This document shows, one piece after another, positions 1 through 8,285 of a stretch of DNA of 64,000 bases. Both the position numbers and the translations under genes were made by a program. Source of the stretch: Sulfurospirillum cavolei. GTDB taxonomy: Bacteria; Campylobacterota; Campylobacteria; Campylobacterales; Sulfurospirillaceae. The notes under the pieces are model-generated. The model worked only from the letters and a program-made list of their open reading frames with translations, did no database searches and had not been told where the DNA came from. The stretch lies in assembly GCF_000813325.1 (NCBI RefSeq), contig NZ_BBQE01000004.1; one strand, given 5' to 3'. Position 1 is the stretch's first letter. Each line of letters begins with the position of its first letter.

Positions 1-553
1 GGCGACCTTGTTACTTGTCTCGACGCTTCTACTCTTAGGAGGGTGTTCTTCTGAAAAAAAGAAAACCGATAACCAAACCGAACCCGCTAAAGTGCAAGAA
101 GAAGTGAAAGAAGCGAAAGCGGAAAAAATCGTTCTACACGATGTCAACGGAAAAGAAATCGTCGTAACGCCGATCGAGAAAGGATTTCGATTTTCGGGCT
201 ACGAAGACAAAGTTGTTTTAGTGAATTTTTTCGCCACATGGTGTCCTCCGTGCAAAGCCGAAATTCCCCATCTCAATAACCTTCAAGACAAATACAAAGA
301 CCGTTTAGTGATTTTAAGCGTTCTATTAGAGGAAAACAAGTCGCAAGAAGAACTCAACAGTTTTATTCAATACAATGCCATTAACTACGTTATCGTCAAC
401 GGTATCGAAAATTTTAAATTTGCGCAAAGCGTCGGCGGCGTTAAAAATATTCCGTTAATGTTTCTCTACGATAAAAACGGCAAATACTCCACGCATTACG
501 TCGGTGCTATTCCCGAAGAGATGATCGAAGCCGATATTAAAAAAGTGCTTTAA
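1..553 (+). CDS. TlpA/ResA-like thioredoxin-fold lipoprotein, 5' end cut by window edge
   Basis: Periplasmic thiol-disulfide protein of the TlpA/ResA type, probably anchored in a membrane as a lipoprotein. The reading frame is open to the window edge. It shows a hydrophobic stretch ending in a lipobox (LLLLGGC), so the true start with its basic n-region probably lies upstream; a TTG at position 8 is the first possible start but is unlikely. A charged Lys/Glu-rich linker follows, then a thioredoxin fold with the redox motif WCPPC near residue 77 and a late cis-Pro region (NIPLMF). It likely reduces or delivers disulfides, for example in cytochrome c maturation. Its stop overlaps the ftsY start (TAATG), so the two are translationally coupled. 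Confidence 0.85.
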   Translation, partial: ATLLLVSTLLLLGGCSSEKKKTDNQTEPAKVQEEVKEAKAEKIVLHDVNGKEIVVTPIEKGFRFSGYEDKVVLVNFFATWCPPCKAEIPHLNNLQDKYKDRLVILSVLLEENKSQEELNSFIQYNAINYVIVNGIENFKFAQSVGGVKNIPLMFLYDKNGKYSTHYVGAIPEEMIEADIKKVL

Positions 554-1437
554 TGTTTAGTTTTATTAAAAAAGGACTCGAAAAAACACTCGGTTCGATT
601 AAAGATATTCTGCCCGAACGCGTCGAGAAAATCGACAAAACGCTTTTGGAAGAGATTCTCATCGAGTCGGATATTCCCTATGAACTCGTCGAAGAGATTC
701 TTTACTACCTTCCCCCCTCTTCCTCCGTCGCAAGAGCCGACGTGAGACGCGTTTTAAAAGCCTACTTTACCTATAAAATGCCCGAGCTTTCATCGGAACA
801 AACACCGTTCGTGGAGCTGGTAATCGGCGTCAACGGAGCGGGAAAGACAACAACGATCGCCAAACTGGCACACAACTATAAAAAAGCGTCTCAAAGCGTA
901 TTGTTGGGTGCGGCGGATACTTTTAGAGCCGCGGCGATCGAACAATTGAAAAGTTGGGCAGAGCGCGTGGATGTCGGTATCGTTTACACCGCGCAAGGGC
1001 ACGATCCCTCAGCCGTCGCATACGATACGATCAGCTCCGCTATCGCCAAAAAAATCGACCGCGTCATCATCGATACGGCGGGACGTTTGCACAATCAGGT
1101 CAATCTTGCCAATGAGCTTAAAAAAATCGTACGCATTTGCGATAAAGCGCTTCTTGGCGCACCGCATCGCAAAATTTTGATTTTAGACGGTACGCAAGGC
1201 ACGTCGGCGATTAATCAAGCCAAAGCTTTCCACGAGATGATCGGTATCGATGCGATCATTATCACCAAGCTAGACGGTACGGCCAAAGGCGGGTCGCTTT
1301 TCGGCATCGCCAAAGCGTTGGAACTTCCGATTCTCTACGTCGGCGTCGGGGAGGGAAAAGACGACTTGATTCCTTTTAGTTCCGACGAATACGTCGATAC
1401 GATTTTAGACGCCATTTTTACGCCCAACCATGGCTAA
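553..1437 (+). CDS. ftsY: Signal recognition particle receptor FtsY
   Basis: SRP receptor GTPase that docks Ffh-ribosome complexes at the membrane for co-translational insertion. The 294 residues comprise a short N-terminal helical part followed by the NG GTPase domain. G1 (GVNGAGKTTT) lies near residue 92, the DTAGRLHN motif near 174 and TKLDGTAKGG (G4) near 238. The long acidic A domain of enterobacterial FtsY is absent, as is common outside gamma-proteobacteria. The ATG overlaps the stop of the preceding lipoprotein gene, and the 3' end overlaps radA by 8 nt, so these sit in one operon. Confidence 0.97.
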   Translation: MFSFIKKGLEKTLGSIKDILPERVEKIDKTLLEEILIESDIPYELVEEILYYLPPSSSVARADVRRVLKAYFTYKMPELSSEQTPFVELVIGVNGAGKTTTIAKLAHNYKKASQSVLLGAADTFRAAAIEQLKSWAERVDVGIVYTAQGHDPSAVAYDTISSAIAKKIDRVIIDTAGRLHNQVNLANELKKIVRICDKALLGAPHRKILILDGTQGTSAINQAKAFHEMIGIDAIIITKLDGTAKGGSLFGIAKALELPILYVGVGEGKDDLIPFSSDEYVDTILDAIFTPNHG

Positions 1438-2782
1438 AAAACAAATTCTTTTCGAGTGCCAAGCGTGCGGACACCAAAGTGCCAAGTGGTTGGGAAAATG
1501 TCCTAATTGCGGTGCTTGGGACGAATTTATCGAACTTTCGCAAAAACAGATCGACGTTTTAAAAGAGACCGGCTCAAAACCCGATTCCGCACAAAGCCGT
1601 GCCGTTTCTATTACCGAAGTGACGTACGAGCAAATTGAACGTTTTAGTTCAGGAGATAAAGAGCTCGATCTCGTACTCGGCGGCGGCATCGTCGAAGGAA
1701 GTCTCACCTTGATCGGAGGCAGTCCCGGAGTCGGAAAATCGACTTTATTGCTGAAAATTGCGGGAAACTTGGCGCGTGAAGGTAAAGAAGTGCTTTACGT
1801 CAGCGGCGAAGAATCCTCAAGCCAAATCAAACTTCGAGCCAATCGCGTCGATAGTAACTACGAAGCCCTCTATCTGCTTTCGGAAATTAAACTCGATACG
1901 ATTTTTACGGAGCTTGAAAAGCATCCGTATAAAATTTTGATTATCGACTCGATCCAAACCCTTTACAGCGAAAAAATCGCCTCCGCCCCCGGAAGCGTTT
2001 CGCAAGTACGCGAAATTACGTTTGAGCTTATGCGTTTTGGTAAAGAACGCAATATCGCGATTTTTATTATCGGGCATATTACCAAAGAAGGTGCGATTGC
2101 AGGGCCTAGAGTCTTAGAACATATGGTTGATACCGTTTTGTATTTCGAGGGTGATTCATCCAGAGAACTCCGTCTCTTGCGCGGCTTTAAAAACCGTTTC
2201 GGAGCGACCAGCGAAGTGGGTATTTTTGAAATGACGAAAGCGGGACTTGTGAGTGCCAAAGACGTCTCGAAAAAATTTTTCACGCGAGGTAAAGCACAAG
2301 CAGGCTCTGCCATTACCGTTTTGATGGAAGGATCGCGCCCGATCGTCTTGGAAGTCCAAGCTTTAGTCAGCGATAGCGGCTATCCCAATCCTAAGCGTAG
2401 TGCCACGGGATACGAAATCAATCGTCTCACGATGCTTTTAGCCCTTTTGGAGCGCAAACTCGACCTTCCGTTTAACCAGTACGATGTTTTCGTCAACATC
2501 GCCGGCGGTATTAAAATCAGCGAAACTTCGGCGGATTTGGCGATTATCGCCGCTATTATCAGCTCGTATCGCAACCGACCGATCAGCAAAGACACCGTTT
2601 TTATCGGAGAAGTTTCACTCATCGGAGACGTACGCGATATTTTTAACCTTGATTTACGCCTTAAAGAAGCAAAATCTCAACACTTCGAAAAAGCGATCGT
2701 TCCTTCGCTACCGCTTGAACCGCTGGAAGGCGTTAAGTGCTATCCTATCGACGAAGTATCAAAATTAATCGAATGGATGTAA
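1430..2782 (+). CDS. radA: DNA repair protein RadA (Sms)
   Basis: RecA-like branch-migration helicase active in recombinational repair and in processing of transforming DNA. The 450 residues show an N-terminal C4 zinc finger (CQACGH, CPNCGAW; Cys at about 10, 13, 27 and 30), a Walker A motif GGSPGVGKST near residue 96, the RadA-specific KNRFG motif near 253, and a Lon-like C-terminal domain. It starts inside the end of ftsY (8-nt overlap). A typical full-length family member. Confidence 0.97.
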   Translation: MAKKQILFECQACGHQSAKWLGKCPNCGAWDEFIELSQKQIDVLKETGSKPDSAQSRAVSITEVTYEQIERFSSGDKELDLVLGGGIVEGSLTLIGGSPGVGKSTLLLKIAGNLAREGKEVLYVSGEESSSQIKLRANRVDSNYEALYLLSEIKLDTIFTELEKHPYKILIIDSIQTLYSEKIASAPGSVSQVREITFELMRFGKERNIAIFIIGHITKEGAIAGPRVLEHMVDTVLYFEGDSSRELRLLRGFKNRFGATSEVGIFEMTKAGLVSAKDVSKKFFTRGKAQAGSAITVLMEGSRPIVLEVQALVSDSGYPNPKRSATGYEINRLTMLLALLERKLDLPFNQYDVFVNIAGGIKISETSADLAIIAAIISSYRNRPISKDTVFIGEVSLIGDVRDIFNLDLRLKEAKSQHFEKAIVPSLPLEPLEGVKCYPIDEVSKLIEWM

Positions 2783-2843
2783 AAAAAATTATCGTTTAGA
2801 CGATATGTCTTATACGAAATTTATTTGGATAAAAAGGAAGAAA

Positions 2844-3392
2844 ATGGCGGGTAAAAAACCTGAAGACGGCGAAGCCGTCGTTGAGAAAAAAGCAAAAGGC
2901 AATACCGTTCTTATCGTTATTATCGCATTGTTGGTACTTTTGTTGGTCGGCGGCGGAGCAGCGGCTTTTTTACTTTTAAGCGGCTCTCACGACGAAGCTA
3001 GTGCGGATGCAGGACATGCGGCGGCACCGCAAGAAACCAAAGCGGCTCCTAAAAAAAGCGGCAGTAAAAAATCGACCGATCACTTAACCGTAGGACCGAT
3101 GTACCCGATGACGCCTTTTGTCGTCAACTTACTTAGCGAAAGCGGCAATCGCTTCTTAAAAGTCTCCATCGATTTAGAACTCAGCGACGCTAAATTACAA
3201 CCTGAGATGGATCACAAAAAATCTCTCATTCGCGATATTATTATTCGTACGTTCTCGTCTAAAACATTTGAGGAAGTCAGTACGCTCAAAGGCAAGGACA
3301 AGCTCAAAGAAGAAGTGTTGGATAAGATCAACGAAAACCTTTCCGACGGACAAGTGAAAAATATCTATTTTACCGATTTTGTGGTTCAATGA
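2844..3392 (+). CDS. fliL: Flagellar basal body-associated protein FliL
   Basis: Single-pass inner-membrane protein next to the flagellar stator that affects torque and swimming. I chose the ATG at 2844 because AAGGAAG sits just upstream; an in-frame ATG at 2805 has no such site and would add 13 unlikely residues. The 182-residue product has a charged N-terminus, one strong membrane helix (about residues 19-42), an Ala/Lys-rich linker and the periplasmic FliL domain (region TPFVVNLLSESGNRFLKVSI). The stop overlaps the acpS start (ATGA). The fliL-acpS pairing is, from memory, also found in Campylobacter. Confidence 0.93.
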   Translation: MAGKKPEDGEAVVEKKAKGNTVLIVIIALLVLLLVGGGAAAFLLLSGSHDEASADAGHAAAPQETKAAPKKSGSKKSTDHLTVGPMYPMTPFVVNLLSESGNRFLKVSIDLELSDAKLQPEMDHKKSLIRDIIIRTFSSKTFEEVSTLKGKDKLKEEVLDKINENLSDGQVKNIYFTDFVVQ

Positions 3393-3763
3393 TCGGTATT
3401 GATCTCGTATCCATCGCACGCATAACGCATATGCGCGAACGCTTCGGCGATAAAGCGTTCGCGAAATTTTTATCCGAAGAAGAGCTTAGCTTAGTGCAAA
3501 ACGATGTGACGGCTGCGGGTTTTTATGCCGCAAAAGAGGCGATTTCTAAAGCATTAGGTATCGGAATTTGCGGACAATGCGGTTTCATGGATATTAAAAT
3601 CCTCAAAGATGTACGCAACGCACCCTCGTTCACGCTTTCACGCCATCTTGTCGAAGCTTACGAAATTAGCGACGTTTCCTTATCTATCACGCATGAAAAC
3701 GGCTTTGCCGTCGCCGTCGCCGTGATCGAAGGGCAAAAGCGTCAGCGTCGACTCTGGCATTAA
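3389..3763 (+). CDS. acpS: Holo-[acyl-carrier-protein] synthase
   Basis: Transfers 4'-phosphopantetheine from CoA to the serine of acyl carrier protein, activating it for fatty-acid synthesis. The 124-residue protein starts with the family signature IGIDLVSIARI, carrying the metal-binding Asp, and contains the second motif FYAAKEAISKALG with its conserved Glu/Lys. It ends with the usual SITHENGFAVAVAV region. The start is ATGA-coupled to fliL. The stop overlaps that of the convergent thiS, the two stops sharing a TTAA sequence. Confidence 0.95.
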   Translation: MIGIDLVSIARITHMRERFGDKAFAKFLSEEELSLVQNDVTAAGFYAAKEAISKALGIGICGQCGFMDIKILKDVRNAPSFTLSRHLVEAYEISDVSLSITHENGFAVAVAVIEGQKRQRRLWH

Positions 3764-3957
3764 CCTCCGCCTACAAACTGTAAAAATTCGACTTTATCGT
3801 TTTCGTGAAGCTCAAAAGAGCTCCACTGCTCTTTTTTGATAACGTTCATATTGACCGCGGCCGCCATCACTTTCGTCTCAATACCCAAATCCGCCATCAA
3901 GGCTTGAATCGTTGTCGCATTCGTCTCTTGCAAAACTCCGTTGATAATTAACTGCAT
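3760..3957 (-). CDS. thiS: Sulfur carrier protein ThiS
   Basis: Ubiquitin-fold sulfur carrier for thiazole formation in thiamine biosynthesis; the C-terminal Gly-Gly is adenylated and thiocarboxylated. The 65 residues end in FVGGG, as required. I chose the ATG at 3957 because AAGGAGC lies just upstream. A longer frame from 3981 would add eight residues and reach further into the upstream methyltransferase gene. It overlaps the end of that gene by 10 nt and converges on acpS. No other thi gene is in the window. Confidence 0.88.
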   Translation of the reverse strand: MQLIINGVLQETNATTIQALMADLGIETKVMAAAVNMNVIKKEQWSSFELHENDKVEFLQFVGGG

Positions 3958-4982
3958 TTCAATGCTCCTTTTCGAAAACATGCCATTTTAAAGCGTTCCC
4001 CCATAAAAGCGGGGTCAATCAGCGTTTTGACGCGATTTTTCTCTCGATCGTAAGCCTCTTTTGTCGTTTTTTGGGCAAAAAGCTCTAAAAGTTCAATCAA
4101 GCCGAAATCGACCAATGCTTTCATTTGAGAGCAAAATTTTTCCACGCGCATACCGTTTTTTTCAAAGGCTTGAAATAAATGGGCAAAGCAGACGTCATAC
4201 GTAAGATCCGCATCGGCAAAAAAAGTATCGAACGTATGCCCTTCACGCTGCGAACCTTCGACAAGATCGCTTAAAGCAAAAAAAGGATAAACATGATGCT
4301 TGGCGTAAACACGAAGCGAAAAATCTTCGCGAGCCTCTTTTTGCCCGTAGTCAAACGTGACAAATTCTAAACGATCGGCACTGTGAGCCATCGAAGCGGC
4401 AAAGGCTTCATACGCTAAACACAATTCGCCTTTACGAACGCCGTACTCTTTTGCTTTAAGGGAAGTCGGTTCGTCCATCGGTTTAAACACCGCTCGATTC
4501 TCTTCGATATATAACATTGTGTCATCGTAAATCACTTCGCAGGCAAAAGCGTCGAAAATCTCGTTTGCAACAAAGAAAGCTTCTTCTACATTGACTTCTT
4601 CCAAGGATTTGACATGCCTGAGCGTCACGGCATCGCCAAACGCTTCTTGGAAATAGGCTTTTTGCATAAGCTCGTTTTGCACAAAAGGTTCAACGATGAC
4701 AAAGCGTAGCGTTTTCAGCCACTCCGGTTTCAGCGTGTAGATAAACTGAATCATATCGGCAAGCAAATACCCTTTATGCGCACCGATTTCAACGACATGA
4801 CATGTCGGGCTTAAAAAGCCGCTTTGAATCGTCGAAATCAGACGCTTGGCAATCGATCCGCCGAAAAACATACTAGTACTCACGGCGGTGTAAAAATCGC
4901 CCTCTTTTCCGATAATGCGTTTTTGCGTATAATAGCCCCTATCGCCGTAGAGCCATTCGTACATGTAAGCACTAAATTTCAA
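3948..4982 (-). CDS. SAM-dependent methyltransferase of the MidA/NDUFAF7 (DUF185) family
   Basis: The 344 residues match the bacterial relatives of mitochondrial NDUFAF7/MidA, a protein arginine methyltransferase. Visible features are the N-terminal YMYEWLYGDRGYYT segment, a glycine-containing SAM-binding loop (CHVVEIGAHKGYLLADM), the family-typical FVANEIFDAFACEV, and a later VTFDYGQKE. The bacterial substrate is unknown. The proposed start is TTG four nucleotides past the argD stop, with weak GGATAA ahead of it. An internal ATG (MYEWLY) is possible but would remove conserved residues. It lies between argD and thiS in one run. Confidence 0.85.
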   Translation of the reverse strand: MKFSAYMYEWLYGDRGYYTQKRIIGKEGDFYTAVSTSMFFGGSIAKRLISTIQSGFLSPTCHVVEIGAHKGYLLADMIQFIYTLKPEWLKTLRFVIVEPFVQNELMQKAYFQEAFGDAVTLRHVKSLEEVNVEEAFFVANEIFDAFACEVIYDDTMLYIEENRAVFKPMDEPTSLKAKEYGVRKGELCLAYEAFAASMAHSADRLEFVTFDYGQKEAREDFSLRVYAKHHVYPFFALSDLVEGSQREGHTFDTFFADADLTYDVCFAHLFQAFEKNGMRVEKFCSQMKALVDFGLIELLELFAQKTTKEAYDREKNRVKTLIDPAFMGERFKMACFRKGALKCS

Positions 4983-4985
4983 TGT

Positions 4986-6173
4986 TTATCCAAGAGCCTT
5001 GCATGCACGCTCTAAACGTTTAAAGCCCTCGTCCATCTCTTCTTTGGAAATGGTTAAAGGCGGTAAGAAGCGCAACGTATTTTGTCCGGCTTTTAAAACC
5101 AAGACGCCCTCTTCGAAAGCTTTTTTAATCATACCCGCTAAAATATCGTCGCTTTTGCATCGAAGTCCTCGCATTAAACCTAGCCCTTCAACGCTTTCAA
5201 ATAAGCTCGGAAATGCTTGACATGTCGCTTTTAATTTCGCATCGAAATAGATCAGTGCTTCATCAAGCATACCGCTTTGTTTATACTCTTCCAAAATTGC
5301 TAAAGCTTCCAAACCTGCGCGCGTTGAGAGGAAATTTCCTCCGAACGTACTGCCGTGATCGCCCGCTTCAAAAATATCTTTGTGCTTCGTAATGACTGCA
5401 CCGATGGGAACGCCGCCTGCTAGACCTTTCGCAAGCGTAATAATATCCGGTTCGATCTCGTACAAGGTCGTCGCCAAAAATTCGCCGCTTCGAAAGACGC
5501 CGCTTTGCACTTCGTCGATAATCAGTAATATCTCTTTTGTTTTTAAAAACGCCGCAAGGGCTTGAATCTCTTCTTTGGGGAAAGCTTTGACGCCGCCTTC
5601 GCCTTGTACGAGTTCCAACATAACCGCAACGGTTTCATCGTCAATGCTTCCATAAAGATCCGCAATTGCTTTGGTATAGGAAAAACCTTCAGGATACGGT
5701 GCAAAAGCGGTTTTATGAAAGCTTTCCTGCCCCGTCGCTTTCACCGTCGTAATCGTACGACCGTGAAACGAATGTTCTAAAGTTAAGACTTTATAACGTT
5801 TATTGGCAAATTTTTTCTCGCCGTACTTACGGGCTAATTTGATAGCACCTTCATTCGCTTCCGCACCCGAGTTTCCGAAAAAAACCGCTACGTCAAATCC
5901 GGTAAGTTCATGAATTTTTTGAGCTAATTTTGCCTGAGGTTCTATCATGTAGAGGTTTGAAGTATGAATCAAATGACGTGCTTGATCGCTAATCGCATCG
6001 GCAAGTCTTTGATTGCCGTGCCCTACACTAACGACGCCGATACCGCTGGTAAAGTCGATATAATCTCTTCCCTTGTCGTCAAACAACGTTGCGTTGATGC
6101 CGTGTTTAAAATTGACATAGTTTCTTGCATAAGTATGCAACACGTACGTTTTGTCCATGGTTTCAAAATCCAT
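4986..6173 (-). CDS. argD: Acetylornithine aminotransferase
   Basis: Class III PLP aminotransferase converting N-acetylglutamate semialdehyde to acetylornithine in arginine synthesis; such enzymes can also act on succinyl-diaminopimelate in lysine synthesis. The 395 residues include YIDFTSGIGVVSVGH near the N-terminus, FFGNSGAEANEGAIKLARKY, the cofactor Asp in LLIIDEVQSG, and the Schiff-base Lys in TLAKGLAGG near residue 252, followed by GSTFGGNFLS. It is of normal length. No other arg gene is adjacent. Confidence 0.95.
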   Translation of the reverse strand: MDFETMDKTYVLHTYARNYVNFKHGINATLFDDKGRDYIDFTSGIGVVSVGHGNQRLADAISDQARHLIHTSNLYMIEPQAKLAQKIHELTGFDVAVFFGNSGAEANEGAIKLARKYGEKKFANKRYKVLTLEHSFHGRTITTVKATGQESFHKTAFAPYPEGFSYTKAIADLYGSIDDETVAVMLELVQGEGGVKAFPKEEIQALAAFLKTKEILLIIDEVQSGVFRSGEFLATTLYEIEPDIITLAKGLAGGVPIGAVITKHKDIFEAGDHGSTFGGNFLSTRAGLEALAILEEYKQSGMLDEALIYFDAKLKATCQAFPSLFESVEGLGLMRGLRCKSDDILAGMIKKAFEEGVLVLKAGQNTLRFLPPLTISKEEMDEGFKRLERACKALG

Positions 6174-6211
6174 TGGCTACTCCTCAAAAAAAATGCAATT
6201 ATAGCAAATGC

Positions 6212-6820
6212 CTACCCAATTTTGGGCAAGTTCCATTTTTTATAATACGCAAGCAGCCGAAGCGAAACGCCGAAAGCAAAAACAACCATAAAAGCAACGT
6301 ATCCTTGAATGCCAAAAGCATCAAACGCAAACAAAATCGCACCGACGAGCAAAGAGACCGTACCGTAAAATTCGCTGGTCAACAAAAAAGGTACGCGATT
6401 GAGTAAAATATCGCGCAGCACGCCGCCGCCGACGGCCGTAATTAATGCCATTAAAACCACACCGAAGAAATTAAATTCCGCTTGTAACCCGATGAGTGCA
6501 CCGGAGATAGAGAAAGAGACCAACCCCAGCGTATCGCTGATGATAAAATAAAACGTCTTTTCGATCTCGTCTTTTTGATGCAATTTAAGTGCAATGCTCA
6601 AAACGATAACACCGATGACCAATAACGAAGGAAGCATATGCGTAAACGTAGAAGGTGCTCTTTGGACGATCGTATCGCGTACGATTCCTCCGCCTAACGC
6701 CGTTAAAAAAGAAGCGATAAAAATACCCAAAAGATCCAAACGCTCTTTAATGGCTACATAAAAACCGCTGAGGGCAAAGGCTATCGTCCCGATAATTTCC
6801 GCCACTTCCAACTCAACCAT
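6212..6820 (-). CDS. TRIC-type (YicG/UPF0126) membrane protein
   Basis: A 202-residue integral membrane protein made of two repeats of three helices with conserved glycine clusters: ASFLTALGGGIVRDTI in the first half and ITAVGGGVLRDILLNRVP in the second. This GGGxxRD duplication is the signature of the bacterial homologues of trimeric intracellular cation channels. Transport of K+ or another small solute is inferred from the family only. It overlaps ruvX by 8 nt and is probably co-transcribed with it. Confidence 0.88.
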   Translation of the reverse strand: MVELEVAEIIGTIAFALSGFYVAIKERLDLLGIFIASFLTALGGGIVRDTIVQRAPSTFTHMLPSLLVIGVIVLSIALKLHQKDEIEKTFYFIISDTLGLVSFSISGALIGLQAEFNFFGVVLMALITAVGGGVLRDILLNRVPFLLTSEFYGTVSLLVGAILFAFDAFGIQGYVAFMVVFAFGVSLRLLAYYKKWNLPKIG

Positions 6821-7220
6821 GCGATCCCTTTAAGGCTTCTAAATACCGTTCTAAAATCACTTTAGCCGCGATAGAATCAATGCGCCCGTCACGCTTTTGG
6901 CGCATTGTGCCTTGCATCATCTCTTTGGCTTCCAAGCTTGTACCGTACTCGTCTTGGTAAACCACTTCGCCGCTAAAACGTAAAAGTCCGACAAAATGCT
7001 CGATACGTCGCTTCATCTCCGCTTCGCTACTGCCGCCTTTGGGCAAGCCTACGACCAAACAGTCGATATTCCACATCGTTAAAAACATCTCCACGTCGCG
7101 GGCGGCTTGATCGCGATTTTTTCGTAAAATCGCTTCTTGGGGCACGACAAGAGACTCGCCTAAGCACAGTGCCGCTCCGATGCGCTTAAGACCGATATCT
7201 ATCGCCGCTATTTTTTTCAT
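6813..7220 (-). CDS. ruvX: RuvX/YqgF-type nuclease (pre-16S rRNA 5' processing)
   Basis: The 135-residue RNase H-fold protein starts with the metal-binding AAIDIGLKRIGAAL. It continues with a strand ending in CLVVGLPKG, then YQDEYGTSLEAKEMM and the C-terminal Asp in RIDSIAAKVILERYL. Family members process the 5' end of 16S rRNA and were earlier proposed as Holliday junction resolvases. Its neighbours dprA and a divergent deacetylase on this strand resemble, from memory, the C. jejuni arrangement. Confidence 0.93.
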   Translation of the reverse strand: MKKIAAIDIGLKRIGAALCLGESLVVPQEAILRKNRDQAARDVEMFLTMWNIDCLVVGLPKGGSSEAEMKRRIEHFVGLLRFSGEVVYQDEYGTSLEAKEMMQGTMRQKRDGRIDSIAAKVILERYLEALKGSHG

Positions 7221-7230
7221 TATGAGCTTC

Positions 7231-7776
7231 TTATCGGCAACGCAAATACTCTAAACGCGTTTCGTCCCATAACGCTTTGGCGTTGTAGTTAGGGACCAAT
7301 CCGTTAGGCGATTTTTGCGATAAAGGGTTTTGTGCCGCTTCGATCATATAGCGCGGTATATAATTGGGTTTTCCGAGCGATTCTAAAAAGCGACATGTAG
7401 AGGCTAAATGATCCAGTTTGTCACGTAAAACTTGCGCAAAACGATCGCGTTTTTTGGCATCTAGCGGGCTAAAATAGGTTACTTTTAAGGTATCTAAAAC
7501 GCCGCGTGCCGATTTATCGGCAACGCGTAAACTATCAAAGTACCCGTACGCCGTCGCCGTCAAATACAAATCTGCCGCTTGGTCGTATTTTTCCTCTTGG
7601 ATGCAATACGCACTTGAGGCAAATAAGAGGTCTGCAGAAAGTTTGTTGATGATTTCGACGTGTTCTAAACATCGGTTCGACCAAGCCTCCGATGCATGCT
7701 CCGTTTGATCTTCGAAAGGATTACTTGCAGACCAAAGCACTAGAGGTATTAAAAGCGTTAACATCATCCCTTTCAT
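7231..7776 (-). CDS. Small secreted protein of unknown function
   Basis: Not a family I recognise. I start it at the ATG at 7776, preceded by AAGGAA at suitable distance. The frame is open further upstream, but that part lies inside the next gene and reads as noise. The 181-residue product has a hydrophobic signal-like N-terminus (MKGMMLTLLIPLVLWSASN). The mature part is helical, with four cysteines (NRCLEH, SAYCIQ, STCRF, YLRCR at the end) and a TPR/Sel1-like stretch around YDQAADLYLTATAYGYFDSL. The pairing of cysteines and the helices suggest a periplasmic disulfide-bonded protein. It lies between ruvX and the YbaK-like gene. Confidence 0.65.
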   Translation of the reverse strand: MKGMMLTLLIPLVLWSASNPFEDQTEHASEAWSNRCLEHVEIINKLSADLLFASSAYCIQEEKYDQAADLYLTATAYGYFDSLRVADKSARGVLDTLKVTYFSPLDAKKRDRFAQVLRDKLDHLASTCRFLESLGKPNYIPRYMIEAAQNPLSQKSPNGLVPNYNAKALWDETRLEYLRCR

Positions 7777-7798
7777 CGGGTTCCTTTTCCTCAAGGTA

Positions 7799-8275
7799 TC
7801 ACTCCTGCCATGCTTTACAGACGTCGACCCAACCGCAAGAGCGTGCATACGTTTGCAACGAAGGAATATCCAAAGCAATCGCACTGTTGGCACTTCCGGC
7901 GGCGGGATACACCCTATCGAACCGTTGCAACGAAACATCTAAAAAAACGCGTACGTTTTCGTGAATACCGAAAGGGCAAACGCCTCCGATGGCATGTCCG
8001 ACCAAAGGTTCAACCTCTTCGGCTTTCAGCATTTTCGCTTTGATCGCAAAACGTTCTTTAAACTTTTGATTGTCGACTTTTGCGTCTCCCGCGGCAACGA
8101 TTAGCAATGCACCGCCTCGCTCGTCGTAAAACGAAAGCGTTTTAGCGATCTGTTTAGGCTCACAACCCAACGCACGTGCCGCCAACTCGACGGTTGCGCT
8201 CGAAACGTCGAATTCGATAATCTCTTTTTCCAAACCATACGTTTGAAAATAAGCCCTTACCTGTTCTATCGCCAT
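7799..8275 (-). CDS. YbaK/EbsC-type aminoacyl-tRNA deacylase
   Basis: Trans-editing deacylase of the INS superfamily, expected to clear misacylated tRNA (for example Cys- or Ala-tRNAPro). The 158 residues contain the core motifs: QIAKTLSFYD with the catalytic Lys, ALLIVAAGDAKVD, and the glycine loop HAIGGVCPFG, ending with the substrate pocket strand VYPAAGSANSAIALD. Substrate specificity cannot be read from the sequence. It belongs to a minus-strand run downstream of the TauE-like transporter. Confidence 0.88.
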   Translation of the reverse strand: MAIEQVRAYFQTYGLEKEIIEFDVSSATVELAARALGCEPKQIAKTLSFYDERGGALLIVAAGDAKVDNQKFKERFAIKAKMLKAEEVEPLVGHAIGGVCPFGIHENVRVFLDVSLQRFDRVYPAAGSANSAIALDIPSLQTYARSCGWVDVCKAWQE

Positions 8276-8285
8276 TGTTTTGCCT

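Noticed and set aside
3957..3981. Longer ThiS starting at 3981
   Set aside because: The extra eight residues lie before the typical MQLIING start, and the SD AAGGAGC fits only the start at 3957.
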